Part shown: positions 1 to 8,914 of the stretch, one piece after another
How positions within the stretch are numbered: the stretch's first letter is position 1
How the letters are laid out: each line of letters begins with the position of its first letter
Assembly: GCF_000521505.1 (NCBI RefSeq)
Contig: NZ_CP003915.1
Coordinates: 124,001 to 188,000, forward strand
Source: Advenella mimigardefordensis DPN7
GTDB lineage: Bacteria > Pseudomonadota > Gammaproteobacteria > Burkholderiales > Burkholderiaceae_B
Length of the DNA stretch: 64,000 nucleotides
Direction: 5' to 3'
Notes under the pieces: generated by a model
Databases searched by the model: none
The model's input: only the letters and a program-made list of their open reading frames with translations
What the model was told of the DNA's origin: nothing
Made by a program: the position numbers and the translations under genes

Positions 1-123
1 ATTGTGGCCGACAATCAAGGTACTGTGTTTGCCGGCCGCTTTGTCAAGAGTGAGGCGCCGGTGTGCGTTACGGTAGAGGTTGTTATTCAGGAGTGGATCG
101 CATCTGACGAAAGGTACGGATAG
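1..123 (+). CDS. C-terminal tail of an unidentified protein (cut by window start)
   Basis: Frame 1 is open from the first base and ends at TAG 121-123, giving 40 residues that begin IVADNQGTVFAGRFVKSEAP and end EWIASDERYG. The composition looks like ordinary coding sequence. I do not recognise the family from this tail. The 74-nt gap to the FAD oxidoreductase, on the same strand, would fit a shared operon. The rest of the gene lies outside the window. Confidence 0.55.
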   Translation: MVADNQGTVFAGRFVKSEAPVCVTVEVVIQEWIASDERYG

Positions 124-197
124 TTAGACGTTAAACTAACCGGAAGTCCATCGCATGGCGTCATCCAGCCCATCTCATTCATTCTGAAATCCAACAC

Positions 198-1544
198 GTG
201 AACTCTTTCCCTTTCTCCGAAACTGACCCCATTGTCTACGCCGGCCCGCCGCCGGCATCATCAGATGTCGTGATCATCGGTGGCGGCATTATTGGTATCA
301 CAACTGCGCTTTATCTTGTCCGGCAGAAAATCTCGGTGACCGTACTCGAAAAAGGCCGCGTCGCGGCCGAGCAGTCGTCGCGCAACTGGGGCTGGATTCG
401 CAAGCAGGGCAGGGATGAGGACGAACTGCCCATCATGATCGAAGCGGCCCGTCTATGGCCGCAACTGGCGCAGGAATGTGGCAAAGACATTGGCTTGCGG
501 CAAACCGGTGTGACCTACCTGGCGAGCGCTGACAAGGACATGGCCGACTTCGAGGCATTTGTCAGGATCGCTGCGGCACACGACATGGATACGCGAATGC
601 TCGGCGCAGGCGACGTGTCTGAACTGATCAAAGGGATATCGGGTACGTTCAAGGGCGGCATGATCACTCCTTCAGATATGCGGGCGGAACCCTCTCTGGC
701 TGTTCCGGCCCTGGCCAGACTGGCCCATAGCAAGGGGGTGACGATTGTCGAGCATTGTGCGGCCAGAGCGCTTGAGACGGCGGCGGGCAGAACCGCAGGC
801 GTGTGGAGCGAGCAGGGGTATATCGCAAGCCCTGTTGTTCTTCTGGCCGGGGGCGCATGGTCGTCGCTCTTTTTGAAAAGACACGGCATCACGATTCCTC
901 AACTGTCGGTCAAGGCGACGGTTGTGGCAACCCAGCCCATGCCGGACTTTCATGCCGGCGCTGCGGCCGGGAAACATATCGCTTTTCGACGCAGGCTGGA
1001 TGGTGGCTATACGCTTGCACCCGCAGCCAGCCACCGCCTTTATCTGGGGCCCGATGCCTTCCGCCACGCAGCAAAATACGTGCCGGCCCTGAAAGCCGAT
1101 CCACTGGGTACACGTTATGGGCTCCGGGCCCCTGCCGGGTATCCCGACAGCTGGGCCACCCCCCGTACCTGGACGCCCGAGGTAGCCAGTCCCTTTGAAC
1201 ACATGCGCGTGCTCAACCCGGCGCCGGATGCGTCGGACCTGCGCTCAATCGAACGAGGGTTCAAGCGAATGTTTCCTCAGCTGGAACCCGTTCGTTTCCA
1301 AAAGCGCTGGGCGGGGATGATTGATCTCATGCCCGATACTGTTCCTGTCGTCGATTGGGTCCCGTCGCATCCCGGTCTTCTGGTCGCAACGGGAATGAGT
1401 GGACATGGCTTTGGTATCGGCCCCGGGATGGGGCGTGTGATTTCAGATATGATTCAGGGCAATGCCGTCGGGCATAACCTGCATCGCTTCCGGTTTTCCC
1501 GTTTTACCGATGGCAGTCCGATCCGGCTGGGCACATCGCTTTAG
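198..1544 (+). CDS. FAD-dependent oxidoreductase of the DAO (glycine/D-amino acid oxidase) family
   Basis: This 448-residue protein probably oxidises a secondary or D-amino acid, or a related amine, using FAD. The N-terminal dinucleotide-binding motif DVVIIGGGIIGITTALYL lies at about residues 24-41. It is followed by an ExG-type strand (VTVLEKG) and the SSRNWGWIRKQGRD stretch typical of a DadA-like subgroup. The C-terminal GMSGHGFGIGPGMGR segment (about 400-414) is the second conserved FAD-contact region of DAO enzymes. No signal peptide is seen. The start is GTG at 198; no ATG is better placed. The gene ends opposite glpK, with a strong hairpin between them. The substrate is not deducible from sequence alone. 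Confidence 0.85.
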   Translation: MNSFPFSETDPIVYAGPPPASSDVVIIGGGIIGITTALYLVRQKISVTVLEKGRVAAEQSSRNWGWIRKQGRDEDELPIMIEAARLWPQLAQECGKDIGLRQTGVTYLASADKDMADFEAFVRIAAAHDMDTRMLGAGDVSELIKGISGTFKGGMITPSDMRAEPSLAVPALARLAHSKGVTIVEHCAARALETAAGRTAGVWSEQGYIASPVVLLAGGAWSSLFLKRHGITIPQLSVKATVVATQPMPDFHAGAAAGKHIAFRRRLDGGYTLAPAASHRLYLGPDAFRHAAKYVPALKADPLGTRYGLRAPAGYPDSWATPRTWTPEVASPFEHMRVLNPAPDASDLRSIERGFKRMFPQLEPVRFQKRWAGMIDLMPDTVPVVDWVPSHPGLLVATGMSGHGFGIGPGMGRVISDMIQGNAVGHNLHRFRFSRFTDGSPIRLGTSL

Positions 1545-1628
1545 CCTGCTGCTGCAGTAATCAGGGGTTGTCAATTGTCATTAAGCTGCGGTGTAGCGGC
1601 CTCGTTTCAGGCAGCACGCCAGCAGACA

Positions 1629-1659
1629 CCAGGGGACAGGGAGCGCCCCTGCCCCCTGG
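1629..1659. terminator. Long GC-rich hairpin between convergent genes
   Basis: The left arm CCAGGGGACAGGG (1629-1641) pairs with the right arm CCCCTGCCCCCTGG (1646-1659) with one mismatch and a very short loop. It sits between the ends of the FAD oxidoreductase (plus) and glpK (minus), so a bidirectional terminator is likely. No T-tract follows on either side, which lowers certainty. Confidence 0.5.
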
Positions 1660-1670
1660 ATAATGCGCCG

Positions 1671-3173
1671 TTATGCGGCCGTCATCGTTGTCGCCTGTCG
1701 CACCGCATGCTCCCATTGTTGCATCAATGCATCGGCCCGCTCACGGCTCTGGGTGGGGTGAAAGCGCCTCTCGGCGCGCCACAAATGTGATATTTCTTCT
1801 GTATCGGCATAGACGCCGCTGGAGAGCCCGGCAAGATAGGCTGCGCCCAGTGCCGTTGTTTCCACGCAAGCGGGGCGGACTACCGGGATTCCCAGCAGAT
1901 CCGCCTGAAATTGCATCAGTAGATCATTGACGCAGGCGCCGCCATCGACACGCAATTCGCTAACGGGGCGACCGCCGGCCTCGGTGGCATCACGGCTCAT
2001 TGCGGTCAGCAGTGCAGCACTCTGATAGGCGATCGATTCCAGCGCTGCGCGGGCGATGTGGGCCAGTGTTGTGCCCCGCGTGATGCCGGTGATGGTGCCG
2101 CGCGCGTCTGGCTGCCAGTACGGGGCGCCCAGACCGGTAAAGGCCGGTACCATCATGACGCCACCCGAATCGGGTACGCTTTCGGCAAGCTGTTGCACCT
2201 GGCCACTGTGCTCGATGGCGCGCAGACCGTCACGCAGCCATTGCACGACGGCGCCACCCACGAAAACGCTGCCTTCGAGCGCATATTCGGGTGTGGCTTG
2301 AGGTTGCGCCGCGCTGGTGGTCAGCAGGCCGTTGTGCGAAGCCTGGAACGTATTGCCCGTGTGCATCAGCATGAAGCAGCCGGTGCCATAGGTGTTCTTG
2401 GCCATACCCGCAGAAAAGCAGGCCTGGCCGAATAGTGCGCTTTGCTGATCGCCGGCCACGCCGCCAATGGTGATGGCGCTGCCGAACACCTGAGCATCCG
2501 TCAGACCAAAGTCGCTGCTTGACGCTTGCACCTCGGGCAACAGCGAGCGGGGGATATTCAATAATGCCAGTAACTCTTCATCCCACTGGTTGGTGTGCAC
2601 GTTAAACAGCATGGTGCGGCTGGCATTGCTGACGTCAGTCACGTGCCGGCGACCTGCCGTCAGTTGCCAGATGAGCCAGCTGTCTACCGTGCCAAACGCC
2701 AGTTCGCCGCGCTCGGCTGCAGTGCGTGCGCCGGGTACATTGTCAAGCAGCCACTGCAGCTTGGTGCCGGAAAAATACGCATCCACCAGCAGCCCGGTTT
2801 TGGCCTGAATGGTAACCGCATGCCCCTGATCGCGCAATTGCGCGCAGGCCGGCTCGGCGCGGCGGTCCTGCCAGACAATCGCATGGTGTACGGGTTCGCC
2901 GGTAGCGCGGTTCCACAGGACTGTGGTTTCGCGCTGGTTGGTTATACCGACGGCACGGACTTCGGCCGCGGCAATGCCGGCTTTGGCCATCGCTTCGCGC
3001 GCGGTAGCCAGTTGGGTACGCCAGATCTCGCGCGGGTCGTGTTCAACCCAGCCCGGACGAGGGTAAATCTGTGACAGTTCCATCTGGGCCTGAGCAACAC
3101 TGTGGCCTTTGGCATCAAACAAAATGCTGCGCGAGCTCGAGGTACCCTGATCCAGGGCAAGCAAATAAGTCAT
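1671..3173 (-). CDS. glpK: Glycerol kinase
   Basis: GlpK phosphorylates glycerol with ATP to sn-glycerol 3-phosphate in the cytoplasm, the entry step of glycerol use. The 500-residue length is standard for the FGGY kinase family. The phosphate-binding N-terminus ([16 protein letters not shown], residues 5-20) is intact, and so are the region with WVEHDP (about 42-47) and the C-terminal ATP-site segment with [19 protein letters not shown] (about 407-425). The gene lies 181 nt downstream of glpR on the same strand. The matching dehydrogenase gene glpD is about 10 kb away on the other strand. Regulation by GlpR with glycerol 3-phosphate as inducer is expected from the family. Confidence 0.96.
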   Translation of the reverse strand: MTYLLALDQGTSSSRSILFDAKGHSVAQAQMELSQIYPRPGWVEHDPREIWRTQLATAREAMAKAGIAAAEVRAVGITNQRETTVLWNRATGEPVHHAIVWQDRRAEPACAQLRDQGHAVTIQAKTGLLVDAYFSGTKLQWLLDNVPGARTAAERGELAFGTVDSWLIWQLTAGRRHVTDVSNASRTMLFNVHTNQWDEELLALLNIPRSLLPEVQASSSDFGLTDAQVFGSAITIGGVAGDQQSALFGQACFSAGMAKNTYGTGCFMLMHTGNTFQASHNGLLTTSAAQPQATPEYALEGSVFVGGAVVQWLRDGLRAIEHSGQVQQLAESVPDSGGVMMVPAFTGLGAPYWQPDARGTITGITRGTTLAHIARAALESIAYQSAALLTAMSRDATEAGGRPVSELRVDGGACVNDLLMQFQADLLGIPVVRPACVETTALGAAYLAGLSSGVYADTEEISHLWRAERRFHPTQSRERADALMQQWEHAVRQATTMTAA

Positions 3174-3354
3174 GGGTGATCTTTACAAAAGCGAAACCGC
3201 TGCGCCTGTCAACGCCCGGCGCCGGTCTTCAGGCGCAATGGACTGTTAAGAGAGCGTGAGCGGCTTACATCATGGGTTCAGTATGTGTGAAGGTAATAAG
3301 GTTGAATGTGGGCCAGAGCAACGACGCGTACTTTTTATCCATGCCAGCGAGCAC

Positions 3355-4119
3355 CTATTCGGCGACGATGCACTGCACGCGCGCCTCTTTGAGCAAGGCC
3401 GGAAACGGTTCAGGCGGTGGCATATTGGTAAACAGCCTGTGTACCTGGTCTATGCGTGCCAGCTCGACCATGGCCTGGCGGTGGAACTTGCTGTGGTCGG
3501 CGGCCAGCCAGACTTCGCGCGACTGGGCAATAATGGCCTGGGCCACTTTGACTTCGCGCAGATCGAAGTCACGCAAGGTGCCATCCTGCTCTATGCCCGA
3601 GATGCCAATGACCCCGATGTCGACGCGGAACTGGCGTATGAAATCGACGGCGGTTTCGCCGACAATACCGTGGTCAAGGGAGCGCACCACGCCACCCGAG
3701 ACAATGACCTCGCAATCGGGGTTGTCGGCAAGAATGGCAGCGACGTTCAGATTGTTGGTAATGACGCGCAAGCCGCGGTGGCGCAACAGTTCCCGTGCGA
3801 TGGCTTCGGTGGTTGTACCGATGTTCAGAATAAGTGAGCATCCTTCAGGAATAGCCCTGGATATTTCACGTGCAATGGCCCGCTTGGATTCTTCATTGAG
3901 CATACGGCGCTGCTGATAGGCAATATTCTCGGTGGTCGATTCCGGTATGCGCACACCGCCGTGGTAACGGGTGAGTATGCCGCTTTCGGCCAGTTGTTTG
4001 ACGTCCCGGCGAACCGTTTGCAGCGTGACCCCGAAGCGGTCGGCCAGCGCTTCGACAGACATGGACCCTTGCCGCCGAACTTCATCGACCAACTGATCCT
4101 GGCGAGGATTTACGCTCAT
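3355..4119 (-). CDS. glpR: DeoR-family repressor of glycerol 3-phosphate metabolism
   Basis: A 254-residue DeoR-type regulator. The N-terminal winged helix (NPRQDQLVDEVRRQGSMSVE, then LADRFGVTLQTVRRDVKQL) occupies roughly residues 4-43. The C-terminal DeoR sensor domain contains ILNIGTTTEAIARELL (about 97-112) and ends with the usual LFTNMPPP-type segment. Members that sit next to glpK and glpD respond to glycerol 3-phosphate. The gene reads away from the PhyH operon, and the 159-nt intergenic region carries GlpR-like half-sites and a repeated AAAGGAAAA motif. The assignment as GlpR rests on the family plus the adjacent glpK. Confidence 0.88.
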   Translation of the reverse strand: MSVNPRQDQLVDEVRRQGSMSVEALADRFGVTLQTVRRDVKQLAESGILTRYHGGVRIPESTTENIAYQQRRMLNEESKRAIAREISRAIPEGCSLILNIGTTTEAIARELLRHRGLRVITNNLNVAAILADNPDCEVIVSGGVVRSLDHGIVGETAVDFIRQFRVDIGVIGISGIEQDGTLRDFDLREVKVAQAIIAQSREVWLAADHSKFHRQAMVELARIDQVHRLFTNMPPPEPFPALLKEARVQCIVAE

Positions 4120-4130
4120 AAATAATGCCC

Positions 4131-4160
4131 AAAGGAAAATAGGTATAGCCTAAAGGAAAA
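4131..4160. repeat. Direct repeat AAAGGAAAA upstream of glpR
   Basis: AAAGGAAAA occurs at 4131-4139 and again at 4152-4160, 21 nt apart (about two helical turns), just upstream of the glpR start codon. Such spacing can mark a protein-binding site. It could also be chance in an A-rich stretch. Confidence 0.3.
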
Positions 4161-4214
4161 AAAAGAATAAACCATAGGGATAACCATTATAAAAATTGAT
4201 ATACATCAAGGTTA

Positions 4215-4272
4215 AAAACGAACATAATAGAAAATAAGAAACCAATATAGAAAATATTTTTGTTCGTTTTAA
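4215..4272. promoter_or_regulatory. Pair of GlpR-like half-sites before the PhyH operon
   Basis: AAAACGAACA (4215-4224) and TGTTCGTTTT (4261-4270) are perfect inverted copies. The flanking GTTA before the first and AAC after the second continue the symmetry apart from one T. The known E. coli GlpR operator consists of TGTTCG / CGAACA halves, and both occur here, but 36 bp apart rather than abutting. The second half-site ends 8 bp before the first PhyH gene. This is a candidate control site for that operon and for glpR; binding is inferred. Confidence 0.45.
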
Positions 4273-4278
4273 CGATAT

Positions 4279-5133
4279 ATGCTGTCCCAGATGACTTCAA
4301 CTGCTGAACAACTTATTGAATGGAAGCAACGCTTTGACCGTGATGGTTATGTCGTGCTGGAAAACCTGATCGCGCCGGAGCACATTGCGCAGCTGAAGGA
4401 CGCATTGCTGTCCGTTGAAGAGCGACATGGCTTCGGTTATGCCAAAACCTCGTTTGAGGGCCTGAAAACGGTTCGGATCAATAATTTACTTGCGTATGAC
4501 GAAGCGTTCTGGGGCGTTCCCCTGCAGCCGTCGGTGCTGGCGCTGGCCGAGTCGCTGCTGGATCGGGAGTTGCTGCTTTCCTCGCTGTGCTCGCTGACTT
4601 TGGGTCCGGGCCAGACTGCACAACCGTTACATGAAGATACGCAGCAACTGGCATTGCCGCGTCCGCGTCCGCCGCTGGCCGTCAACGCCATATGGGCACT
4701 GAGCGACTTTACCGAAGCCAATGGCGCAACTCGTATCGTGCCAGGCAGTCATAAGCTGGATCATGCGCCTGCTTACGGGACTGAAGTGGAAACAGTGGCG
4801 GCGACCATGCCGGCCGGCAGTGTGATGCTGTTTGACAGCGCCTTGTGGCACAAGGGTGGCGCCAACACCAGCAATGAGCGCCGTTATGCGCTCTCGTGCT
4901 ATTACTGTGCTGGCTGGATGCGCCAGCAGGAGAACCTGCTGTTGGGTATCCCCCGTGAAACGGCGGCCGCCTTTCCGCGTCGCCTGCAGGAGTTGTGTGG
5001 TTACGGGATCTACAAGGGCCAGTACGGTCATATCGAAAATCGCGATCCGATCCAGTTGCTGGGCCAGCAAGGGCGGCCCACCGTGTGGGAAGCCACGGAC
5101 CGCAAGCTGCAACGACGCCAGGCACCACGCTGA
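4279..5133 (+). CDS. PhyH-family Fe(II)/2-oxoglutarate dioxygenase, first copy
   Basis: A 284-residue member of the phytanoyl-CoA dioxygenase family, non-heme iron oxygenases that usually hydroxylate an acyl or other carboxylate substrate while decarboxylating 2-oxoglutarate. The facial triad is visible as H118-E-D120 (PLHED) and H191 (LWHKGG). R201/R202 is positioned to bind 2-oxoglutarate. The EANGATRIVPGSH segment (146-158) is the family hallmark. ATG 4279 is used; ATG 4291 is an alternative. The gene opens a nine-gene run ending with livF, and its stop is 2 nt before the ligase start. The substrate is unknown. It differs clearly in the N-terminal half from the second copy at 6700. Confidence 0.85.
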   Translation: MLSQMTSTAEQLIEWKQRFDRDGYVVLENLIAPEHIAQLKDALLSVEERHGFGYAKTSFEGLKTVRINNLLAYDEAFWGVPLQPSVLALAESLLDRELLLSSLCSLTLGPGQTAQPLHEDTQQLALPRPRPPLAVNAIWALSDFTEANGATRIVPGSHKLDHAPAYGTEVETVAATMPAGSVMLFDSALWHKGGANTSNERRYALSCYYCAGWMRQQENLLLGIPRETAAAFPRRLQELCGYGIYKGQYGHIENRDPIQLLGQQGRPTVWEATDRKLQRRQAPR

Positions 5134-5135
5134 TT

Positions 5136-6686
5136 ATGACTGCGTCCGACGCTCTGCAGGGAATGCCTGCATCGGTTGTTCATTTGCTGCATGCTGCCGC
5201 GCAGGATTATCCCCGGCACTGGGCCTTGCGTTTCGAAGGACAACGTCTTTGCTACGCTGACTATGCCGGCATTGTGGGTGCGCTGGCAGATGAACTGCGG
5301 TCCAGGGTGGCGCCAGGCGAGCGGGTTGCGTTGTTGCTGCAAAACTCGCTGGATCTGGCGATCGCTACGTTTGCCATACATGCGTTGCGAGGGCAGGTGG
5401 TAGCACTCAATCCGGGCTACGGTGAGCGCGAATTGCAGGCAATGCTGGCTGATGCCGATGTGTGCTTCCTGATCGCCGATGACAGCGTGCGTATTGATCT
5501 GACAACAATTTGCGCAGCCCTGCCAGCCGAGCATATTCTGAGAACCGGCAGCAGCGGCTGCAGTTTTTTGCGTCTGCAGGATTCGCAAAAGCCGCTGCCC
5601 CAGGATTTGCCCGGACACGCTGACCTCGCCAGCTTGCAATACACCGGTGGCACAACCGGCCAACCCAAGGGTGTGAATATTTCGCATGGCCATCTCGCCG
5701 CCAATTTGCTGCAGCGTGAAGCGCGCCTGCCCACGCGGCGCGGGCAGGAGGTGGTGCTATGCCCCATGCCGCTGTTTCATGTATCGGCCGTGGCGATGTG
5801 TCTGCACCTCAGTGCCTTTGCCGCGTCTGAACTGGTGATCCAGCGACGTTTTGATGCCCGGGCCACGGTACATGCATTGGCGCATGAAGGGGTCACCCTG
5901 ATGTCGGGGGCGCCGGCTATTTTTCATGACCTTCTGCTGCAGCCTGATATTGAGCAGGTGAAAGCCGGTGACCTGCGCGCCTGCTATAGCGGTGCCGCCG
6001 CATTGCCTGAACGCACGCTGAGGGAGTTTGAGCGGCTGACCGGTTGTCCGATTTACGAAGGCTATGGACAAAGCGAAGCCGGTCCCTGTCTGACCTACAA
6101 TCCGGTCCAGGGCGTGCGCAAGCCCGGTTCTGTCGGTCTGCCCGTGCCTGGCAGCGAGCTGCGCATCGTTGACGAGCAGGGCAATGATGTACCCACGGGT
6201 GCGGTGGGCGAAATCTGCGTACGCGGACCCCAGGTGATGTCCGGTTATCGCAACCGGCCTGATCTGACCAGGCAGGTGCTGCGGGATGGCTGGCTCTATA
6301 CCGGCGATCTTGCCAGTCAGGATGAAGACGGCTATGTCTTTATTCACGGCCGTTGTCAGGAAACCATCAATGTCGGCGGTTTCAAGGTGTATCCGCTGGA
6401 AGTGGAACAAACATTGCGCGAGTGCGCGAGCGTGGGTGACTGCGCCGTGTTTGGCGTGCCTGATGAACGCCTGGGCCAGGTGATCCATGCCTGGGTGACG
6501 CCTGCGGCGGGTTGCGTGCCCGAAGAACAGGCGTTGCGCGACTATTGCGCCTCGCAACTTGCTCATTACAAAACACCCCGGCGTATTGCTATTACTAACG
6601 CGCTGCCGCGTACAGCCGTGGGCAAGCTCGCGCGCAAGGAACTTAAACCCGTCGGCGCCGAGAGCGCGCCGCGTTCTGCAACATAA
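5136..6686 (+). CDS. AMP-forming acyl-CoA ligase / synthetase
   Basis: A 516-residue ANL-superfamily enzyme expected to adenylate a carboxylic acid and transfer it to CoA. The P-loop YTGGTTGQPKG is at 169-179. The A5 motif YEGYGQSEAGP, the A7 motif YTGDL, the hinge region GRCQETINVGGFKVYPLEVE and the C-terminal catalytic-lysine motif PRTAVGKLARKEL are all present. The frame is open further upstream, but ATG 5136, two bases after the PhyH stop, is the sensible start because the 47 earlier residues overlap the PhyH gene. Placement between two PhyH genes suggests that the activated acid is a dioxygenase substrate or product. Fatty versus aromatic acid cannot be decided. Confidence 0.9.
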   Translation: MTASDALQGMPASVVHLLHAAAQDYPRHWALRFEGQRLCYADYAGIVGALADELRSRVAPGERVALLLQNSLDLAIATFAIHALRGQVVALNPGYGERELQAMLADADVCFLIADDSVRIDLTTICAALPAEHILRTGSSGCSFLRLQDSQKPLPQDLPGHADLASLQYTGGTTGQPKGVNISHGHLAANLLQREARLPTRRGQEVVLCPMPLFHVSAVAMCLHLSAFAASELVIQRRFDARATVHALAHEGVTLMSGAPAIFHDLLLQPDIEQVKAGDLRACYSGAAALPERTLREFERLTGCPIYEGYGQSEAGPCLTYNPVQGVRKPGSVGLPVPGSELRIVDEQGNDVPTGAVGEICVRGPQVMSGYRNRPDLTRQVLRDGWLYTGDLASQDEDGYVFIHGRCQETINVGGFKVYPLEVEQTLRECASVGDCAVFGVPDERLGQVIHAWVTPAAGCVPEEQALRDYCASQLAHYKTPRRIAITNALPRTAVGKLARKELKPVGAESAPRSAT

Positions 6687-6699
6687 GAAAGGAAGACAG

Positions 6700-7632
6700 A
6701 TGCTGAAGAGTATTGATATGGACAAGCTCAAGCACCAACTGGCCGAAGACGGCTACGCAGTGATTGAGAATGTGCTTGACCAGGAGCAGTTGACGCGCAT
6801 TCGCGAGGTTGTTGCCCGGCGCATGGCGCACGAGCTGGCCAATCCGCTGCCGCTGGACGACGAGAAGCATGAAGATGATGACGATATTCGCGCATACTAC
6901 AAGGAGCATTATACCGTCAGCGACGCCGAAGCCGAGCGCATGGTAGCGCGGATCCATCAGTATCGCCGTGATAACGCGGGCGCACGCTGGCCGATGCCCA
7001 TCAATAAGGTTTCTAAAAACTTCCTGCATCTGCCTACGCTGTTTGATAACGATAAGTCGCAGCGCGTCTGGAACCTGCTCAATAAAGAGCCGGAGCTTAT
7101 TCCGCTGATTGAGCATCCGGTGGTGTTGCCGATGGTGCAGCATATGATGGGCGAAGATTGCAATCTGCACGATTTTCAATCCACCAGCATCGGCCCGCAA
7201 ACAGGGGGCGGTGCGTGGCACGTGGATGCGCCGCTAGGCCAGATCGCAGAGCCGCTGCCGGAGTTTCCGCTGACCTTGCAAAACGTCTGGATGCTGGATG
7301 ACTTTACGGCCGAAAATGGCGCCACCCGAGTGATGCCAGGCAGCCATAAGCTACGCAAGTCGCCACCGTGGGGCAGCGATTCGCTGGAGGGCGAGGTCAC
7401 GCTGACAGCGCCTGCCGGTTCCGTGGCCATCTGGCTGTCTAACACCTGGCACCGTTCGGGCTCGAATCAAACCGACGCCCAGCGCCGCGCTATTCTGTGT
7501 AACTACAACGTGTCATGGTTGCGTTTCTTCTCGGACTTTACTTCCACGCTGCCCGCAGAAGTGATTCCCACATTGTCAGAGCGTGCCAAATACCTGCTGG
7601 GTTTTGGTGCGCGCGCCCCGCTGGTTCGTTAA
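6700..7632 (+). CDS. PhyH-family Fe(II)/2-oxoglutarate dioxygenase, second copy
   Basis: A 310-residue phytanoyl-CoA dioxygenase family protein. The iron ligands are H174-V-D176 (AWHVDAP) and H251 (TWHRSGSN), and R262/R263 is the likely 2-oxoglutarate-binding arginine. The signature AENGATRVMPGSHKL lies at about 204-218. It carries an extra charged N-terminal segment (about 50-90, with EDDDDIR) missing from the first copy. ATG 6700 is chosen because AGGAAG precedes it by a normal distance, although the frame is open upstream inside the ligase gene. Two divergent dioxygenases in one operon imply two oxidation steps or two related substrates. Confidence 0.86.
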   Translation: MLKSIDMDKLKHQLAEDGYAVIENVLDQEQLTRIREVVARRMAHELANPLPLDDEKHEDDDDIRAYYKEHYTVSDAEAERMVARIHQYRRDNAGARWPMPINKVSKNFLHLPTLFDNDKSQRVWNLLNKEPELIPLIEHPVVLPMVQHMMGEDCNLHDFQSTSIGPQTGGGAWHVDAPLGQIAEPLPEFPLTLQNVWMLDDFTAENGATRVMPGSHKLRKSPPWGSDSLEGEVTLTAPAGSVAIWLSNTWHRSGSNQTDAQRRAILCNYNVSWLRFFSDFTSTLPAEVIPTLSERAKYLLGFGARAPLVR

Positions 7633-7641
7633 GACATTGCC

Positions 7642-8871
7642 ATGCAGATAAACAACGTCAATATCGATCTGAAACGCCCCGACCTGGCGGGCGGGCAGAT
7701 TCATGGCTATTGTGCGCCATCATTTGAACCTGTGCTGGATGCGTTCGTTGCCAATTTTGACGACGATGTCGAGCATGGCGCTTCGCTTGCGGTCGAGCGC
7801 AATGGTGAAACGGTCATCGATGTCTGGGGCGGTTTTGCCGACTTATCGGCGCAGCGCCCGTGGCAGCACGATACGATTGGCGTTGTTTTCTCCAATACCA
7901 AGGCGGCGACCGCCCTGTGTGCGCACATTCTGGCCGATAGCGGCGCGCTGAATATCGACCAGCGCGTCGCTCATTACTGGCCTGCGTTCGCGGCGCAGGG
8001 CAAGGGTGAAGTGACGATCCGTATGCTGCTGGATCATTCGGCAGGCGTGCCGGCGTTGCGAGCAATGTTGCCCGATGGCGCGGCATTTGACTGGACTGAA
8101 ATGATCACGCGCCTTGCTAATGAGGCACCGTACTGGAAACCGGGAACAAGCGTGGGCTACCATGGCCTGACCTTCGGCTGGCTGGTGGGTGAAGTGGTGC
8201 GGCGCGTCGCAGGGCAGTCACTTGGGCAATTCTTCCAGGCGCATGTGGCAACCCCACTGGAAATGGATTTCTGGATCGGTCTGCCCGAAAGCGAAGAATC
8301 CAGGGTCGCCACGATTGTTCCGGCCCGGCCAGCAGAACAGCCGCGCAATGCGTTTGAACATGCCATTGCAACGGCGCCGGACAGTATTAGCAATCTGTAT
8401 TTTCGCAACACCGGTGGCTGGCGTCCCAGCGGCTTCAATTCACGCCAGGGCCACGCTGCCGAGCTTGGCGCAGCCGGCGGCATTACCAATGCACGGTCCC
8501 TGGCGCGCATGTACAGCGCGCTCTCGCTGGGCGGCGAGCGCAACGGCGTGCGTGTGATCGGGCGTACAACGCTTGAGCGTGCCGCCGAGGTTTCATCGGC
8601 GACCAACGAAGACTTGTGTCTGTTGGTGCCGACACGCTTTGCCGCAGGCTTTATGCGCAGCATGGATAACCGCGCCCGCGGGCTGGACAGCGCCAGTTTC
8701 GGGCGTGATGCTTTCGGCCACGTAGGGGCAGGCGGATCGCTGGGCTTTGCCAGCCCGCAACATCGCATCGGCTTTGGCTACACAATGAATCACATGGGTT
8801 CGGGCGTGCTGCTTAACACGCGCGCGGACCGGCTGACACAAGCCTTGTACGGCGTATTGAATCAGCCATGA
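7642..8871 (+). CDS. Beta-lactamase-fold serine hydrolase (EstB / class C-like esterase)
   Basis: A 409-residue serine hydrolase of the beta-lactamase (PF00144) type, generally esterases or peptidases rather than resistance enzymes. The SxxK motif is S84-N-T-K87 (VVFSNTKAAT) and the tyrosine motif is Y173-H-G (VGYHGLTFGW). Late glycine-rich motifs (GHVGAGGSLGFA) match the third box. No signal peptide is seen, so it acts in the cytoplasm. It starts 9 nt after the second PhyH gene and 43 nt before the binding-protein gene. It may hydrolyse an ester, lactone or amide that the importer brings in. That role is inferred from position. Confidence 0.87.
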   Translation: MQINNVNIDLKRPDLAGGQIHGYCAPSFEPVLDAFVANFDDDVEHGASLAVERNGETVIDVWGGFADLSAQRPWQHDTIGVVFSNTKAATALCAHILADSGALNIDQRVAHYWPAFAAQGKGEVTIRMLLDHSAGVPALRAMLPDGAAFDWTEMITRLANEAPYWKPGTSVGYHGLTFGWLVGEVVRRVAGQSLGQFFQAHVATPLEMDFWIGLPESEESRVATIVPARPAEQPRNAFEHAIATAPDSISNLYFRNTGGWRPSGFNSRQGHAAELGAAGGITNARSLARMYSALSLGGERNGVRVIGRTTLERAAEVSSATNEDLCLLVPTRFAAGFMRSMDNRARGLDSASFGRDAFGHVGAGGSLGFASPQHRIGFGYTMNHMGSGVLLNTRADRLTQALYGVLNQP

Positions 8872-8914
8872 ATGTACACATACCTTTTTCAAAATTCAGC
8901 AGGAGACATGGTTT

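Noticed and set aside
3256-3837. 193-codon frame antisense to glpR
   Set aside because: Overlaps glpR almost completely and shows no conserved motif.
7642-8871. Antibiotic-resistance beta-lactamase
   Set aside because: The protein has the SxxK and YxG motifs of the fold but no signal peptide and sits in a catabolic operon, so an esterase or peptidase role is more likely.
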